Shown here: in pieces, positions 8,066 through 15,623 of the stretch | How positions within the stretch are numbered: position 1 is the stretch's first letter | How the letters are laid out: each line of letters begins with the position of its first letter | Assembly (NCBI RefSeq): GCF_002379085.1 | Contig: NZ_NBZW01000009.1 | Location: forward strand, 62,001 to 126,000 | DNA: 64,000 nucleotides | Reading direction: 5' to 3' | Origin: Polaromonas sp. AET17H-212 | GTDB lineage: Bacteria > Pseudomonadota > Gammaproteobacteria > Burkholderiales > Burkholderiaceae_C | Position numbers and translations under genes: made by a program | Notes under the pieces: generated by a model | Seen by the model: only the letters and a program-made list of their open reading frames with translations | The model's database searches: none | Told to the model about the DNA's origin: nothing

Positions 8066-8932
8066 TCAGGTCCCGCTCGCCGGGGCCTTCGCCGGCGGCA
8101 TCACTTCGTGCAGAAAGTTCGCCACGCTGGCGACAAAGGCATCGTTGGCATCACCGGCAATCATGTGGCCGGCGCCCTTCAGATCGACAAATCGCGCGCG
8201 CGGCAAGGTTTGCACCAGGGCGCGCGCATCTTCTTCGCTGATCACGTCGCTGCGCTGGCCGCGCAGCAGCAAGGTGGGCGCCTGCAGACCGCGCAAGGCG
8301 CGCTCGTAACCGTCGGCGTCGCGCCGGTGGTTGTGGTTGGCCTCGCTCATAATGAGCGGATCCCAGTGCCAGTTCCAGCGGCCCTGCGCATTGAGGCGCA
8401 GGTTTTTCTTCAGGCCCTCGATGGGACCCTCCATCGGCCGGCCACGGTAGGCGGCGATGTGCTGTGCGGCCTCTTCGAGCGACGCAAAGCCATCGGGCCG
8501 CGCCCGCATGAAGCGCACGATGCGCTCGACACCGGCTTCTTCCATGCGCGGCGCGATGTCCACCAGCACCAGCGCGTTGATCGGCGGCGCATGTGGGCGC
8601 CCGATGGCGGCCATGCTGGTCAAGCCCCCCATGGAGGCGCCGACCACCGCCAGCGGCGTTCCCAGCTCGCGCCAGATGCGGCACATGGTGTCGGCCAGCG
8701 TCTCGATGCGGTAGTCGCCATCCGTGGCCCAGGCGCTATCGCCATGCCCCGGCAGGTCCAGCGCAACGGTGTACCAGCCGGCATCGCCCAGCACTTGCCC
8801 GGCCTTGCCCCAGGCATGGCGGGTTTGTCCGCCACCGTGCAGCAGCAGCACCGTCGGTGCGCCGACCGGGCCGTAGACATCGGCCACCAGGGAGCCGCCA
8901 GCAAAGCCGGAAAATTCCCGGCGCGCCATCAT
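8066..8932 (-). CDS. alpha/beta-hydrolase
   Basis: 288-residue alpha/beta-hydrolase with all fold landmarks: HGGG oxyanion region near residue 33, LDLPGHGDS, nucleophile elbow GASMGG near 98-103, an acid candidate in the LLLRGQRSDVIS strand, and a terminal His in GAGHMIAGD. It has no signal peptide, so it acts in the cytoplasm. Its start overlaps the stop of the transglutaminase-like gene by 4 nt (ATGA), so the two are translationally coupled. Candidate roles are thioester or lactone hydrolysis or C-C bond hydrolysis of a ring-cleavage product; the sequence does not decide between them. It is distinct from the partial hydrolase at the left edge, which has a GHSDGG elbow. Confidence 0.9.
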   Translation of the reverse strand: MMARREFSGFAGGSLVADVYGPVGAPTVLLLHGGGQTRHAWGKAGQVLGDAGWYTVALDLPGHGDSAWATDGDYRIETLADTMCRIWRELGTPLAVVGASMGGLTSMAAIGRPHAPPINALVLVDIAPRMEEAGVERIVRFMRARPDGFASLEEAAQHIAAYRGRPMEGPIEGLKKNLRLNAQGRWNWHWDPLIMSEANHNHRRDADGYERALRGLQAPTLLLRGQRSDVISEEDARALVQTLPRARFVDLKGAGHMIAGDANDAFVASVANFLHEVMPPAKAPASGT

Positions 8933-9630
8933 GATGGCTTACCCACCTCTTGCGCGAAGTCGGCACCATTGCCTGCAACCTGACCCCAGTCGGCGAAGCT
9001 CTTGTAGTGCTCGCGCCATGTGGCCAGCAGTTCCTCGCGCGGCAAGTCGGCGTAGGTGCCGTGGTCGTGCACGTATTCCATGTGCCGGCGGCCACTGACA
9101 TCGAATTCATGGAAGACAGAATCGGCGCTGCCGTCGAACTCCAACGGCCGGATACCGGCCTTCTCGCACAAGGAACGGTTGAAGGCGGGCGTAGCCTTGA
9201 GCCATTGACCGTCAACCCACAGCTCGGTATAGCCGTGAAAGACGAACAAGTCGGTGCCCATCATGTCGTACAGCCGCTTGCTGGTCAGGTGGTTACGAAC
9301 GTCGGCATAGCCCAGCCGTGCCGGCACGCCCAGGGCGCGGGCCGCCGCCGCCAGCAGCGCCGCCTTGGGCACGCAAAAGCCACGCCCAGCCTCAATCACG
9401 TGGCTGCCCTTCAAGCCCTCGACCGTGGTGTCAAAGTAGTAGGGGTCGTAGAGAAACTCGTCGCGCACGGCGTAATAGAGCTTGACCGCGATCTCGCGCG
9501 GCGTCATCGCGAGGTCGGCCACCCGGCGCGCGAACGCGATCACCGCCGGGTGATCGCTGTCCACATAGCGCCCAGGCGCAAGATAGCCCGACGGATCGTT
9601 CGAATTTGTGGTTTGCATGGTCACGTCCAT
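8929..9630 (-). CDS. transglutaminase-like cysteine protein
   Basis: 233-residue protein of the transglutaminase-like superfamily. The Cys nucleophile lies in GRGFCVPKAALLAAAARALGVPARLGYADVRNH (middle third), typical of these proteins, and the His is in FHGYTELWVDG. The third position, usually DP(T/A), reads ATPAFN, so the Asp is not obvious. It has no signal peptide. It starts 1 nt after the SDR stop and overlaps the hydrolase start, so it is embedded in the carboxylase/ACAD operon, an odd place for this fold. Bacterial members include amide and ester hydrolases as well as cross-linkers; hydrolysis or transfer on an acyl intermediate is a guess. Confidence 0.82.
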   Translation of the reverse strand: MDVTMQTTNSNDPSGYLAPGRYVDSDHPAVIAFARRVADLAMTPREIAVKLYYAVRDEFLYDPYYFDTTVEGLKGSHVIEAGRGFCVPKAALLAAAARALGVPARLGYADVRNHLTSKRLYDMMGTDLFVFHGYTELWVDGQWLKATPAFNRSLCEKAGIRPLEFDGSADSVFHEFDVSGRRHMEYVHDHGTYADLPREELLATWREHYKSFADWGQVAGNGADFAQEVGKPS

Positions 9631-9631
9631 A

Positions 9632-10513
9632 TCATTGATCCTTGACGCTCAGGCACTTTGGCGGTTCGGCCAACGCAAAGCCGTTGAAGGGTTTGGACCG
9701 ATCATGGGCCTGCAATTTCCAGGTCGGACGGGCATTGGGCACACCACCATCGACCCGAATGCAAGAACCAGTAATGAAAGCCGCCGCCTCGCACAGCAAA
9801 AATACAATCGCTGCCGAAATCTCGGCCTCGGTGCCATAGCGTTGCAGCGGCACCTTGGTTTTCAGGCTGCGCAGTTCGGCCTGCATCTCGGGGCTGTAGG
9901 TGTCAAAGCCGCTGCTGGCAATCCAGCCCGGCGCCACGGCATTGACCCGCACGCCGGCGCAGGCCCATTCGCAGGCCGCCGTCTCGGTGAACGACAGCAT
10001 GCCGGCGCGCGCCGCGCCGCTGTGCGCCATGGTCGGCATGCCGCCCCAGATGTCGGCGATGATGTTGACGATGGCGCCGCCGTTCGATGCCATGGACTGG
10101 TTGAAGGCTTCGCGCGCCACCAGGAAGCCGCCGGTGAGGTTGCTGCGCACCACCGCATCCCAGCCCTTCAGGCTGATGTCCTTGACCGGCTGCGGGTACT
10201 GGCCGCCGGCATTGTTGACCAGGCCATCGATCTTGCCGTGGCGGGCGATCACGTCGGCGATCATGGCCTTGACGCCCGGCTCGTCCCGGATGTCACAGGC
10301 ATGAATGCTGGCCTGGCCGCCAGCCTGCGTGATTTCAGTTTGCACCGCTTCCAGTTTTTCGACGCGGCGCCCAACCAGCGCCACGCTGGCGCCCAGGTTG
10401 GCCAGCTCGTGCGCGGTGCAGCGGCCGATGCCACTGCCACCACCGGTGACGATAACGGTTTGACCTGCAAACAGGCCAGGACGGAACACGGAACGGTAGG
10501 TTGGTTGAGACAT
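9632..10513 (-). CDS. SDR of the peroxisomal enoyl-CoA reductase (PECR/DECR)-like group
   Basis: 293-residue short-chain dehydrogenase/reductase. It has a TGGGSGIG nucleotide-binding loop at about 22-29, a GRR specificity segment after strand 2 suggesting NADPH, and NNAGG. Instead of YxxxK it has AHSGAARAGM followed by EWACAGVRVNAVAPG. That arrangement matches the 2,4-dienoyl-CoA/trans-2-enoyl-CoA reductase subgroup (human PECR has an almost identical HSGAARAG segment, from memory). Reduction of an enoyl- or dienoyl-CoA with NADPH is therefore more likely than alcohol oxidation. Two further relatives lie at 56447-58185. It is placed between thioesterases and the transglutaminase-like gene in the long leftward operon. 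Confidence 0.88.
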   Translation of the reverse strand: MSQPTYRSVFRPGLFAGQTVIVTGGGSGIGRCTAHELANLGASVALVGRRVEKLEAVQTEITQAGGQASIHACDIRDEPGVKAMIADVIARHGKIDGLVNNAGGQYPQPVKDISLKGWDAVVRSNLTGGFLVAREAFNQSMASNGGAIVNIIADIWGGMPTMAHSGAARAGMLSFTETAACEWACAGVRVNAVAPGWIASSGFDTYSPEMQAELRSLKTKVPLQRYGTEAEISAAIVFLLCEAAAFITGSCIRVDGGVPNARPTWKLQAHDRSKPFNGFALAEPPKCLSVKDQ

Positions 10514-10537
10514 GATGGATGTTTCCTTTCTGTGCCC

Positions 10538-10972
10538 TCAGGCTCGCAGCATGAAATTGCCGTGGCCAAGAGCGATGGGCTTATCGGGGCTGGATTGCCA
10601 TGCCTGGATGCGCAGGTTCGCCACCCGCTGACCCTGCTTGACCATAACGACGTTGGCATAGGTGTCCTGCGGCCGGCCCGAGCGCAGGTAATCAATGTTG
10701 AAATCGATGGTCTTGGGCAAGTCCTGGCTGTCCATGTGCCACAGCAGGTAGAACAGTCCGGCGCACTCCAGAAACCCACCGGTGGCACCGCCATGCAGAG
10801 CCGGCAGGATGGGGTTGCCTATCAGTTTTTCCTGGAATGGCAAGACGCAGGTGAACTCCTCGCCCTTGACATCAATGCGCAAGTCCAGAAAACGTGCAAA
10901 GGGCACAGCCTGGATCACTTCGCTCCAGTCACCCTGCGCGCGCGCATGGTTAATTTGTTCGGTCCAGTTCAT
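10538..10972 (-). CDS. PaaI-type hotdog thioesterase (second of a tandem pair)
   Basis: 144-residue hotdog-fold protein of the acyl-CoA thioesterase/PaaI superfamily. The start is the ATG at 10972, which overlaps the stop of the neighbouring hotdog gene (ATGA); a longer upstream frame is only a shadow. The HGG motif appears as LHGGATGGFLECAG, but the usual Asp or Glu a few residues on is shifted (LEC). It has core strand segments IDFNIDYLRSG and VANLRIQAW. Likely role: hydrolysis of an acyl-CoA to free CoA during overload or at the end of the pathway. The tight pairing with the next gene suggests a hetero-oligomer. Confidence 0.85.
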   Translation of the reverse strand: MNWTEQINHARAQGDWSEVIQAVPFARFLDLRIDVKGEEFTCVLPFQEKLIGNPILPALHGGATGGFLECAGLFYLLWHMDSQDLPKTIDFNIDYLRSGRPQDTYANVVMVKQGQRVANLRIQAWQSSPDKPIALGHGNFMLRA

Positions 10973-11445
10973 CGTGGCACCTCCTCGTTGCGCAATACCG
11001 GTCGCCCGGAAGTAAACATGTAAATGCCGACTGCGGTGGCTATTGGGTCGTCCGACGTGTCGTGGTAGGCAGCGCCGCGAACGAACGCCAGTTCTGCAGT
11101 CAGCTTGTAGCAAACGGCCCCCCCCAGAATCGCACGCCCGGGCGTGGCAGGCTTGAGGTAGTCGATGCGCAGGTCCAGCGTGGCCATCGGCCGCATCTCC
11201 GGCAGCTTGACGAAAATCGCGAATCCGAATGCGGCGTCGAGCAGCGCAGTGATCACTCCGCCATGCAAAACCCTGGTCTGCGGATCGCCCACCAGCGCTT
11301 CCTGGTACTCGACCTTGAGCACGCACCAGTCGGTGCACACCGCGTGCGGCAACACGCCCAGTTCGCGGTTGTACGGCGACACATGGGCGAACTTCTGCCA
11401 TCGCTTGGCGATTTCTTCTTCGTTGATGGTGTGTGTTTCTGTCAT
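10969..11445 (-). CDS. PaaI-type hotdog thioesterase (first of a tandem pair)
   Basis: 158-residue hotdog thioesterase. The motif VLHGGVITALLDAAFGFA near residues 59-76 carries the HGG turn and the Asp at the usual catalytic place on the central helix. The strands TLDLRIDYLKPA and GAVCYKL are typical of the PaaI/YbgC-like fold. It overlaps the MBL hydrolase upstream and the second hotdog gene downstream by 4 nt each, so these three are one translational unit. It probably recycles CoA from stalled pathway intermediates. The catalytic motif is better conserved here than in its partner. Confidence 0.87.
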   Translation of the reverse strand: MTETHTINEEEIAKRWQKFAHVSPYNRELGVLPHAVCTDWCVLKVEYQEALVGDPQTRVLHGGVITALLDAAFGFAIFVKLPEMRPMATLDLRIDYLKPATPGRAILGGAVCYKLTAELAFVRGAAYHDTSDDPIATAVGIYMFTSGRPVLRNEEVPR

Positions 11446-12512
11446 CTCGATACATCTCCAGACAAGGTGAGGGTGGGCTCTTCGCCGGCCGCCGTCACCG
11501 GATACCAGCGGGTCGTCACGGCTGGCGTTTCTTCACGGAGCACATGGCCGGAGCGCTCCAGCCACAGCAGGTGCGCCAGGGTTTCGCCCATGGCCAGGTA
11601 AGCATGCAAGGGGTCGCTCTGCGCGCCATAAACGGCGTAGCCGAGTTCGGTGGCATTCATGCCCCCCGCGCCCAGACGCGCCGTGAACTTGCGCAGCGCC
11701 CGCTGGTGGTGCGCCACCAGTCCATGCGCGCGCTCGACCCCGGCGTGGTAGACACGGTGGTGGGCCGGCAATACGTATTCGATGTCCAGCGCGGCAATGG
11801 TGCGCAGGCTGTCCAGGTAACGTGGCAGCGGATCGATTTCGCCATAGGGCCAGACACCAATGTTGGGTGTGATGCGCTCGAGCAACTGGTCGCCCGTGAG
11901 CAGCAACTTCAGCCTGGGCTCGTACAAGCAAATTTGTGCAATGCTGTGGCCGCCAAGCACCAGCACGTCGAAAACATGATCGCCGATGTGCAGCGTCTGG
12001 CCGGCTTCGAGCGGTTCGACGCGCGTCGGCACGGCACAGGCCATGTTGCTTTGCAACACCCCGCCCACCACCTGCTGCGCGTCCTCCGGCGCCGCCCCAT
12101 GGCGACGCATGAAGTCGATACAGTACGCGCGGTCGCCGGCGCTGACCACGTGCGTCTGCCGCGCCACCGCCACCTCTTCCTCGCGCATCAGGATCGGCGC
12201 CCCGGTGCGCTCGTGCAGCCACACCGCCAGCCCGAGGTGGTCGGGGTGGTGGTGCGAGACGAGGATGCGCGTCAAGCCAGCTGCCAGCGGACCTGCCAAT
12301 GCGCGCAGCCACAAGGCCCGCGCCGCCTCGCAATCGGCACCAGTGTCGAACAGACACCAGCCCTCGCTTTCTCGAATCAGGTAAATGTTGACGTGGTCGA
12401 TGCCGTAGTCCACCGGCAGCGTGAACATCAGAATGCCGGGCAGGACCTCCTTCAGAGGCAGCCCGACCAACCCGTCAATGGCTGAAGTAGCCGGGGAGGT
12501 GCCCATGTTCAC
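11442..12512 (-). CDS. MBL-fold metallohydrolase
   Basis: 356-residue metallo-beta-lactamase-fold protein. The metal-binding signature is SHHHPDHLG near residue 86-94 (HxHxDH form). A further metal His is plausible in GGHSIAQICLYEP, and an Asp ligand in LTGDQLLE. The C-terminal extension with HHRVYHAGVERAHGLVAHHQ resembles members annotated as glyoxalase II-like or lactonase/thioesterase proteins. It has no signal peptide. Its start overlaps the ACAD stop (12509-12512) and its stop overlaps the first hotdog gene. A hydrolytic role on a thioester or lactone inside the operon is likely; the substrate is unknown. Confidence 0.88.
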   Translation of the reverse strand: MNMGTSPATSAIDGLVGLPLKEVLPGILMFTLPVDYGIDHVNIYLIRESEGWCLFDTGADCEAARALWLRALAGPLAAGLTRILVSHHHPDHLGLAVWLHERTGAPILMREEEVAVARQTHVVSAGDRAYCIDFMRRHGAAPEDAQQVVGGVLQSNMACAVPTRVEPLEAGQTLHIGDHVFDVLVLGGHSIAQICLYEPRLKLLLTGDQLLERITPNIGVWPYGEIDPLPRYLDSLRTIAALDIEYVLPAHHRVYHAGVERAHGLVAHHQRALRKFTARLGAGGMNATELGYAVYGAQSDPLHAYLAMGETLAHLLWLERSGHVLREETPAVTTRWYPVTAAGEEPTLTLSGDVSR

Positions 12513-13654
12513 AACCGTTTCGCCACTTCTTCGAGCATCACCTCGGTGGCACCACCGCCGATGGCCTGGACGCGGGCGTCGCGCACCATGCGCTCGATCG
12601 CGGCCTCGCGCATGTAGCCGAAGCCGCCGTGGAACTGCTGGCAGTCATAGACCACGTCGTTGACCAGCTCGCCGCACAGCGCCTTGACCATTGACACCTC
12701 CTTGACGCATTCGCGCCCCTGCGCGTCGAGCCAGGCGGCGTGGTAAACGAGCTGGCGGCCGGCCTCGACCTGCGCCGCGCGCATTGCCAGGCGCTGGCGG
12801 ATGGCCTGCTTGTCCCACAGCGTGGCGCCGAAGGCCTTGCGCTCGCGCACATAGGCCAGCGTCAGCTCGATCGCGCGCGCGGCCTCGCCCATCATCTGCG
12901 CACCCAGCACCATGCGTTCGTTCTGGAAGTTGCGCATGATCTGGTAAAAGCCCTTGTTCTCGCCGCCCAGCAGGTTGGCCGCCGGGATGCGACAGTTCTC
13001 GAACACCAGCTCGGCGGTGTCGCTGCACAGCCAGCCGCTCTTGTTGAGCGCGCGCCCGACACGAAAACCCGGCGTGCCCTTATCGACGATGAAGATCGAA
13101 ATGCCGCGCGAGCCCTTGGCCGTCGGGTCGGTCTTGGCGGCGACGAAATACACATCGCCATGCACGCCGTTGGTGATGAACATCTTGCTGCCGTTGAGCA
13201 CCCAGTGGTCACCGTCGCGCACCGCGCGGGTGCGGATGCCGGCCACGTCGGAGCCTGCATCGGGCTCGGTGACCGCCACGGCGCAAATCTTCTCGCCGCG
13301 GATGATGGTGGGCAGGTAGCGCTCGAGCTGTTCTGGCGTGCCAAAGTTGGCCAGGTGCGGCGAGGCCATGTCGGTATGCACCATCACCGTCACGGCAAAG
13401 CCGCCGTAGGTGGAGCGGCCGAGTTCTTCGGCCAGGATCGCGCTGTACACCGTGTCGAGCTTGGAGCCGCCGTGTTGCTCGGCGTAGCGCACGCCGAGGT
13501 AGCCGAGCTCACCCATTTTGCGCAGCACCGCGCGCGGCACCATGCCTTCCTCTTCCCATGGCGCTGCCTGTGGCACCACCTCCTGCTCGACAAAGCGGCG
13601 CAGGTTGTCCCGGAACTGTCGGTGCTGCTCGTCAAAATAAATCGGTTCGTTCAT
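12509..13654 (-). CDS. acyl-CoA dehydrogenase with isovaleryl-CoA-type catalytic Glu
   Basis: 381-residue acyl-CoA dehydrogenase. It has the signature VTEPDAGSD near 128-136 and NGSKMFITNG. The late catalytic position reads GGGATEVM without Glu, but helix G has NFQNERMVLGAQ, placing Glu where isovaleryl-CoA and long-chain dehydrogenases have their base. Its neighbours are a methylglutaconyl-CoA-hydratase-like crotonase, an HMG-CoA-lyase-like gene and a biotin-dependent carboxylase, the set used for leucine (liu) and acyclic terpenes (atu). The expected substrate is therefore a branched acyl-CoA. An upstream AAGGA sits 7 nt before the ATG at 13654. Confidence 0.91.
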   Translation of the reverse strand: MNEPIYFDEQHRQFRDNLRRFVEQEVVPQAAPWEEEGMVPRAVLRKMGELGYLGVRYAEQHGGSKLDTVYSAILAEELGRSTYGGFAVTVMVHTDMASPHLANFGTPEQLERYLPTIIRGEKICAVAVTEPDAGSDVAGIRTRAVRDGDHWVLNGSKMFITNGVHGDVYFVAAKTDPTAKGSRGISIFIVDKGTPGFRVGRALNKSGWLCSDTAELVFENCRIPAANLLGGENKGFYQIMRNFQNERMVLGAQMMGEAARAIELTLAYVRERKAFGATLWDKQAIRQRLAMRAAQVEAGRQLVYHAAWLDAQGRECVKEVSMVKALCGELVNDVVYDCQQFHGGFGYMREAAIERMVRDARVQAIGGGATEVMLEEVAKRL

Positions 13655-13743
13655 TACAGGTCCTTGGAGTCCATCACCACCATCAGATTGCCGGCGCGCG
13701 CTGCATTGTCAGGGTCTGCAGAACTGAGGCATTGCCGCTTGCC

Positions 13744-14541
13744 TCACGGCTGCCGCCAGGAGGGCGGCCTCTTGGCGAAGAAGGCGGCGATACCTTCGCG
13801 CCCTTCTTCGGTTTCCCAAGCATCGGCCAGCTTGTCGGCGGCATAGATCATGTTGGTGGCCAGATCGTGCGAGTTTGCATAGGCGACCAGTTTCTTGGTC
13901 GCGGCCACCGCACCAGGCGCGCACTGCAACAGGTCGGCCAGTTCACGCTCGACCGCTGCATCCAGCTGGTCGGCCGCTACCACTTCGGACACCAGGCCCA
14001 GACGCTTCGCCTCAAGCGCATCCATGCGCCGCCCGGTAAGGAAAGTGCGCCGCGCGTTCGCCTCGCCCATGCGCGCGACCACATAGGGTGCGATGTTGGC
14101 CGGCAACAAGCCCAGCCGCACCTCGGTCAGCGAGTAAACGCCGCTGTCCACCGCGATGGCGATGTCGCAGACCGAAATCATGCCGACACCGCCGCCATAG
14201 GCGGGGCCGTTAACGCGTCCGATCAGCGGCATCGGCAGGTCGTTGAGTGCGCGCAGCATAAGAGCTAGATCGGCGCTCTCGGCCACGCGTTCGGCGCGCG
14301 TCTTTAACATGTTCTGCTGCATCCAGCCGAGGTCGCCGCCGGCGCAGAAAGTCTTCCCGACGCCGGTGAGCACCACCGCGCGCACAGCAGCGGCGCGGCC
14401 AAGCCAGGCAGCAGCCTGGGACAGGTCCGAAATCAACTGCGCATTCAAGGCATTGTGGGTGTCTGGCCGGTTGAGCGTGAGGCAGGCCACGCCGCGGGCG
14501 TCGACGGCAAACTGCAAGGTCTGGAAGGAAGGCGTGTTCAT
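13744..14541 (-). CDS. enoyl-CoA hydratase/isomerase, methylglutaconyl-CoA hydratase-like
   Basis: 265-residue crotonase-fold protein. The oxyanion region is FCAGGDLGWMQ near 66-76. Of the two crotonase glutamates the first is replaced (YGGGVGMISVCD) and the second is kept in SLTEVRLGLLPANIAPYVV. This pattern is the one seen in methylglutaconyl-CoA hydratases (LiuC/AUH). It lies between the branched-chain-type ACAD and the HMG-CoA-lyase-like gene, which fits hydration of a 3-alkylglutaconyl-CoA produced by the upstream carboxylase. Whether the alkyl group is methyl or larger cannot be read from the sequence. Confidence 0.88.
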   Translation of the reverse strand: MNTPSFQTLQFAVDARGVACLTLNRPDTHNALNAQLISDLSQAAAWLGRAAAVRAVVLTGVGKTFCAGGDLGWMQQNMLKTRAERVAESADLALMLRALNDLPMPLIGRVNGPAYGGGVGMISVCDIAIAVDSGVYSLTEVRLGLLPANIAPYVVARMGEANARRTFLTGRRMDALEAKRLGLVSEVVAADQLDAAVERELADLLQCAPGAVAATKKLVAYANSHDLATNMIYAADKLADAWETEEGREGIAAFFAKRPPSWRQP

Positions 14542-14627
14542 GGTTGGGTTCTCACAGGCGATAAACAGGGCTTGCGGCAGAGCCAGCGCCGATCGGCGGC
14601 ACCCGGGTTGAGACGGCGCGCAGTCAT

Positions 14628-15605
14628 TCAGGGCAAGGCGATCTGCGCTGCAGGGCTGCGCAAGCCGGTCAGCGAGCCGCTGTGCATCACATGGCCGACC
14701 AGGGTTCGTCCGATGATGCGCTCGGCCAGACGGGCAGCCTCGATTAGGGCATCGAGATCGATACCGGTCTCGATCCCGAGTTCATGACACATGAACACCA
14801 TGTCCTCAGTACAAATGTTGCCGGCGGCGCCGCCCTGCTTGTGCCCGGCAAAGGGACAGCCGCCCAAGCCGGCGACCGAGCTATCGAACAGTCGCACCCC
14901 CATTTGCAGCGCGGCATAGACGTTGGCACCACCGACACCGCGCGTGTCGTGCAGATGCAATCCAATGCTGGTATCCGGAACGATCTCGCGCACCGCGCCG
15001 ATGCGGCGCTTGATGTCTTCGGGGTTGGCCCAACCCATGGTGTCGGCCAGGTACACCGCTGGCAACGGCACACCCCGATCGGCGCAGGCATCAACCAGCC
15101 AGCGGACCTGATCGGTCACGGCTGACAGCGGAACGTCGCCACCGAGATTGCAGCCAAAAGCCGTGATCACGTAGGCTTTCTCCACCGGAATGCCCAAGGC
15201 GATGTAGCGGTCCAGCCAGCCGAGCTGGCGTTCGCGCATCTCGGCCACGCTGCAATTGTTGTTGCGCTGCGAAAACGGCTCGGTGGTGTAGAACATCAGC
15301 TTGCCGTCCAGGTCCACCTGTTCGCAGGCGCGCGCCCGCTCGAAGCCGTTGTCGTTGAGCCAGAGCGCCGTGTAGCGGGTGCCGGGACGCTTGACGATGG
15401 CGGCAAACAACTCGGACGTGTCGGCCATCTGCGGCACCGCACGCGGACTGACGAAGGACGCCACCTGGATCTGCTTCAGGCCCGAGGCCGCCAACGCGTC
15501 AATCAGCGCGGCGCGATCTGCCAGCGGATAGGTTTGCTGCTCCATCTGGAAGCCCTCGCGCGGGCCCTCCTCATGGAACTCGACGGATGCCGGTAAATCA
15601 CTCAT
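14628..15605 (-). CDS. HMG-CoA lyase-like protein with altered active-site acids
   Basis: 325-residue TIM-barrel lyase of the HMG-CoA lyase group, preceded by AGGAG at 7 nt. Conserved are the metal His pair in GLHLHDTRG, the reactive Cys in GLGGCPFAG and the Asn in AGNICTED. Two otherwise conserved acids differ: the N-terminal PRDGLQ is PREGFQ, so the key Asp is Glu, and the IETTSF Glu is Gln (IQVASF). The family cleaves 3-hydroxy-3-alkylglutaryl-CoA to a keto acid plus acetyl-CoA. The changes suggest a different 3-alkyl group or altered chemistry. It lies directly downstream of the carboxylase alpha subunit gene (18 nt), in the usual liu/atu context. Confidence 0.88.
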   Translation of the reverse strand: MSDLPASVEFHEEGPREGFQMEQQTYPLADRAALIDALAASGLKQIQVASFVSPRAVPQMADTSELFAAIVKRPGTRYTALWLNDNGFERARACEQVDLDGKLMFYTTEPFSQRNNNCSVAEMRERQLGWLDRYIALGIPVEKAYVITAFGCNLGGDVPLSAVTDQVRWLVDACADRGVPLPAVYLADTMGWANPEDIKRRIGAVREIVPDTSIGLHLHDTRGVGGANVYAALQMGVRLFDSSVAGLGGCPFAGHKQGGAAGNICTEDMVFMCHELGIETGIDLDALIEAARLAERIIGRTLVGHVMHSGSLTGLRSPAAQIALP

Positions 15606-15623
15606 GGTAAAACTCCTCGGAAA

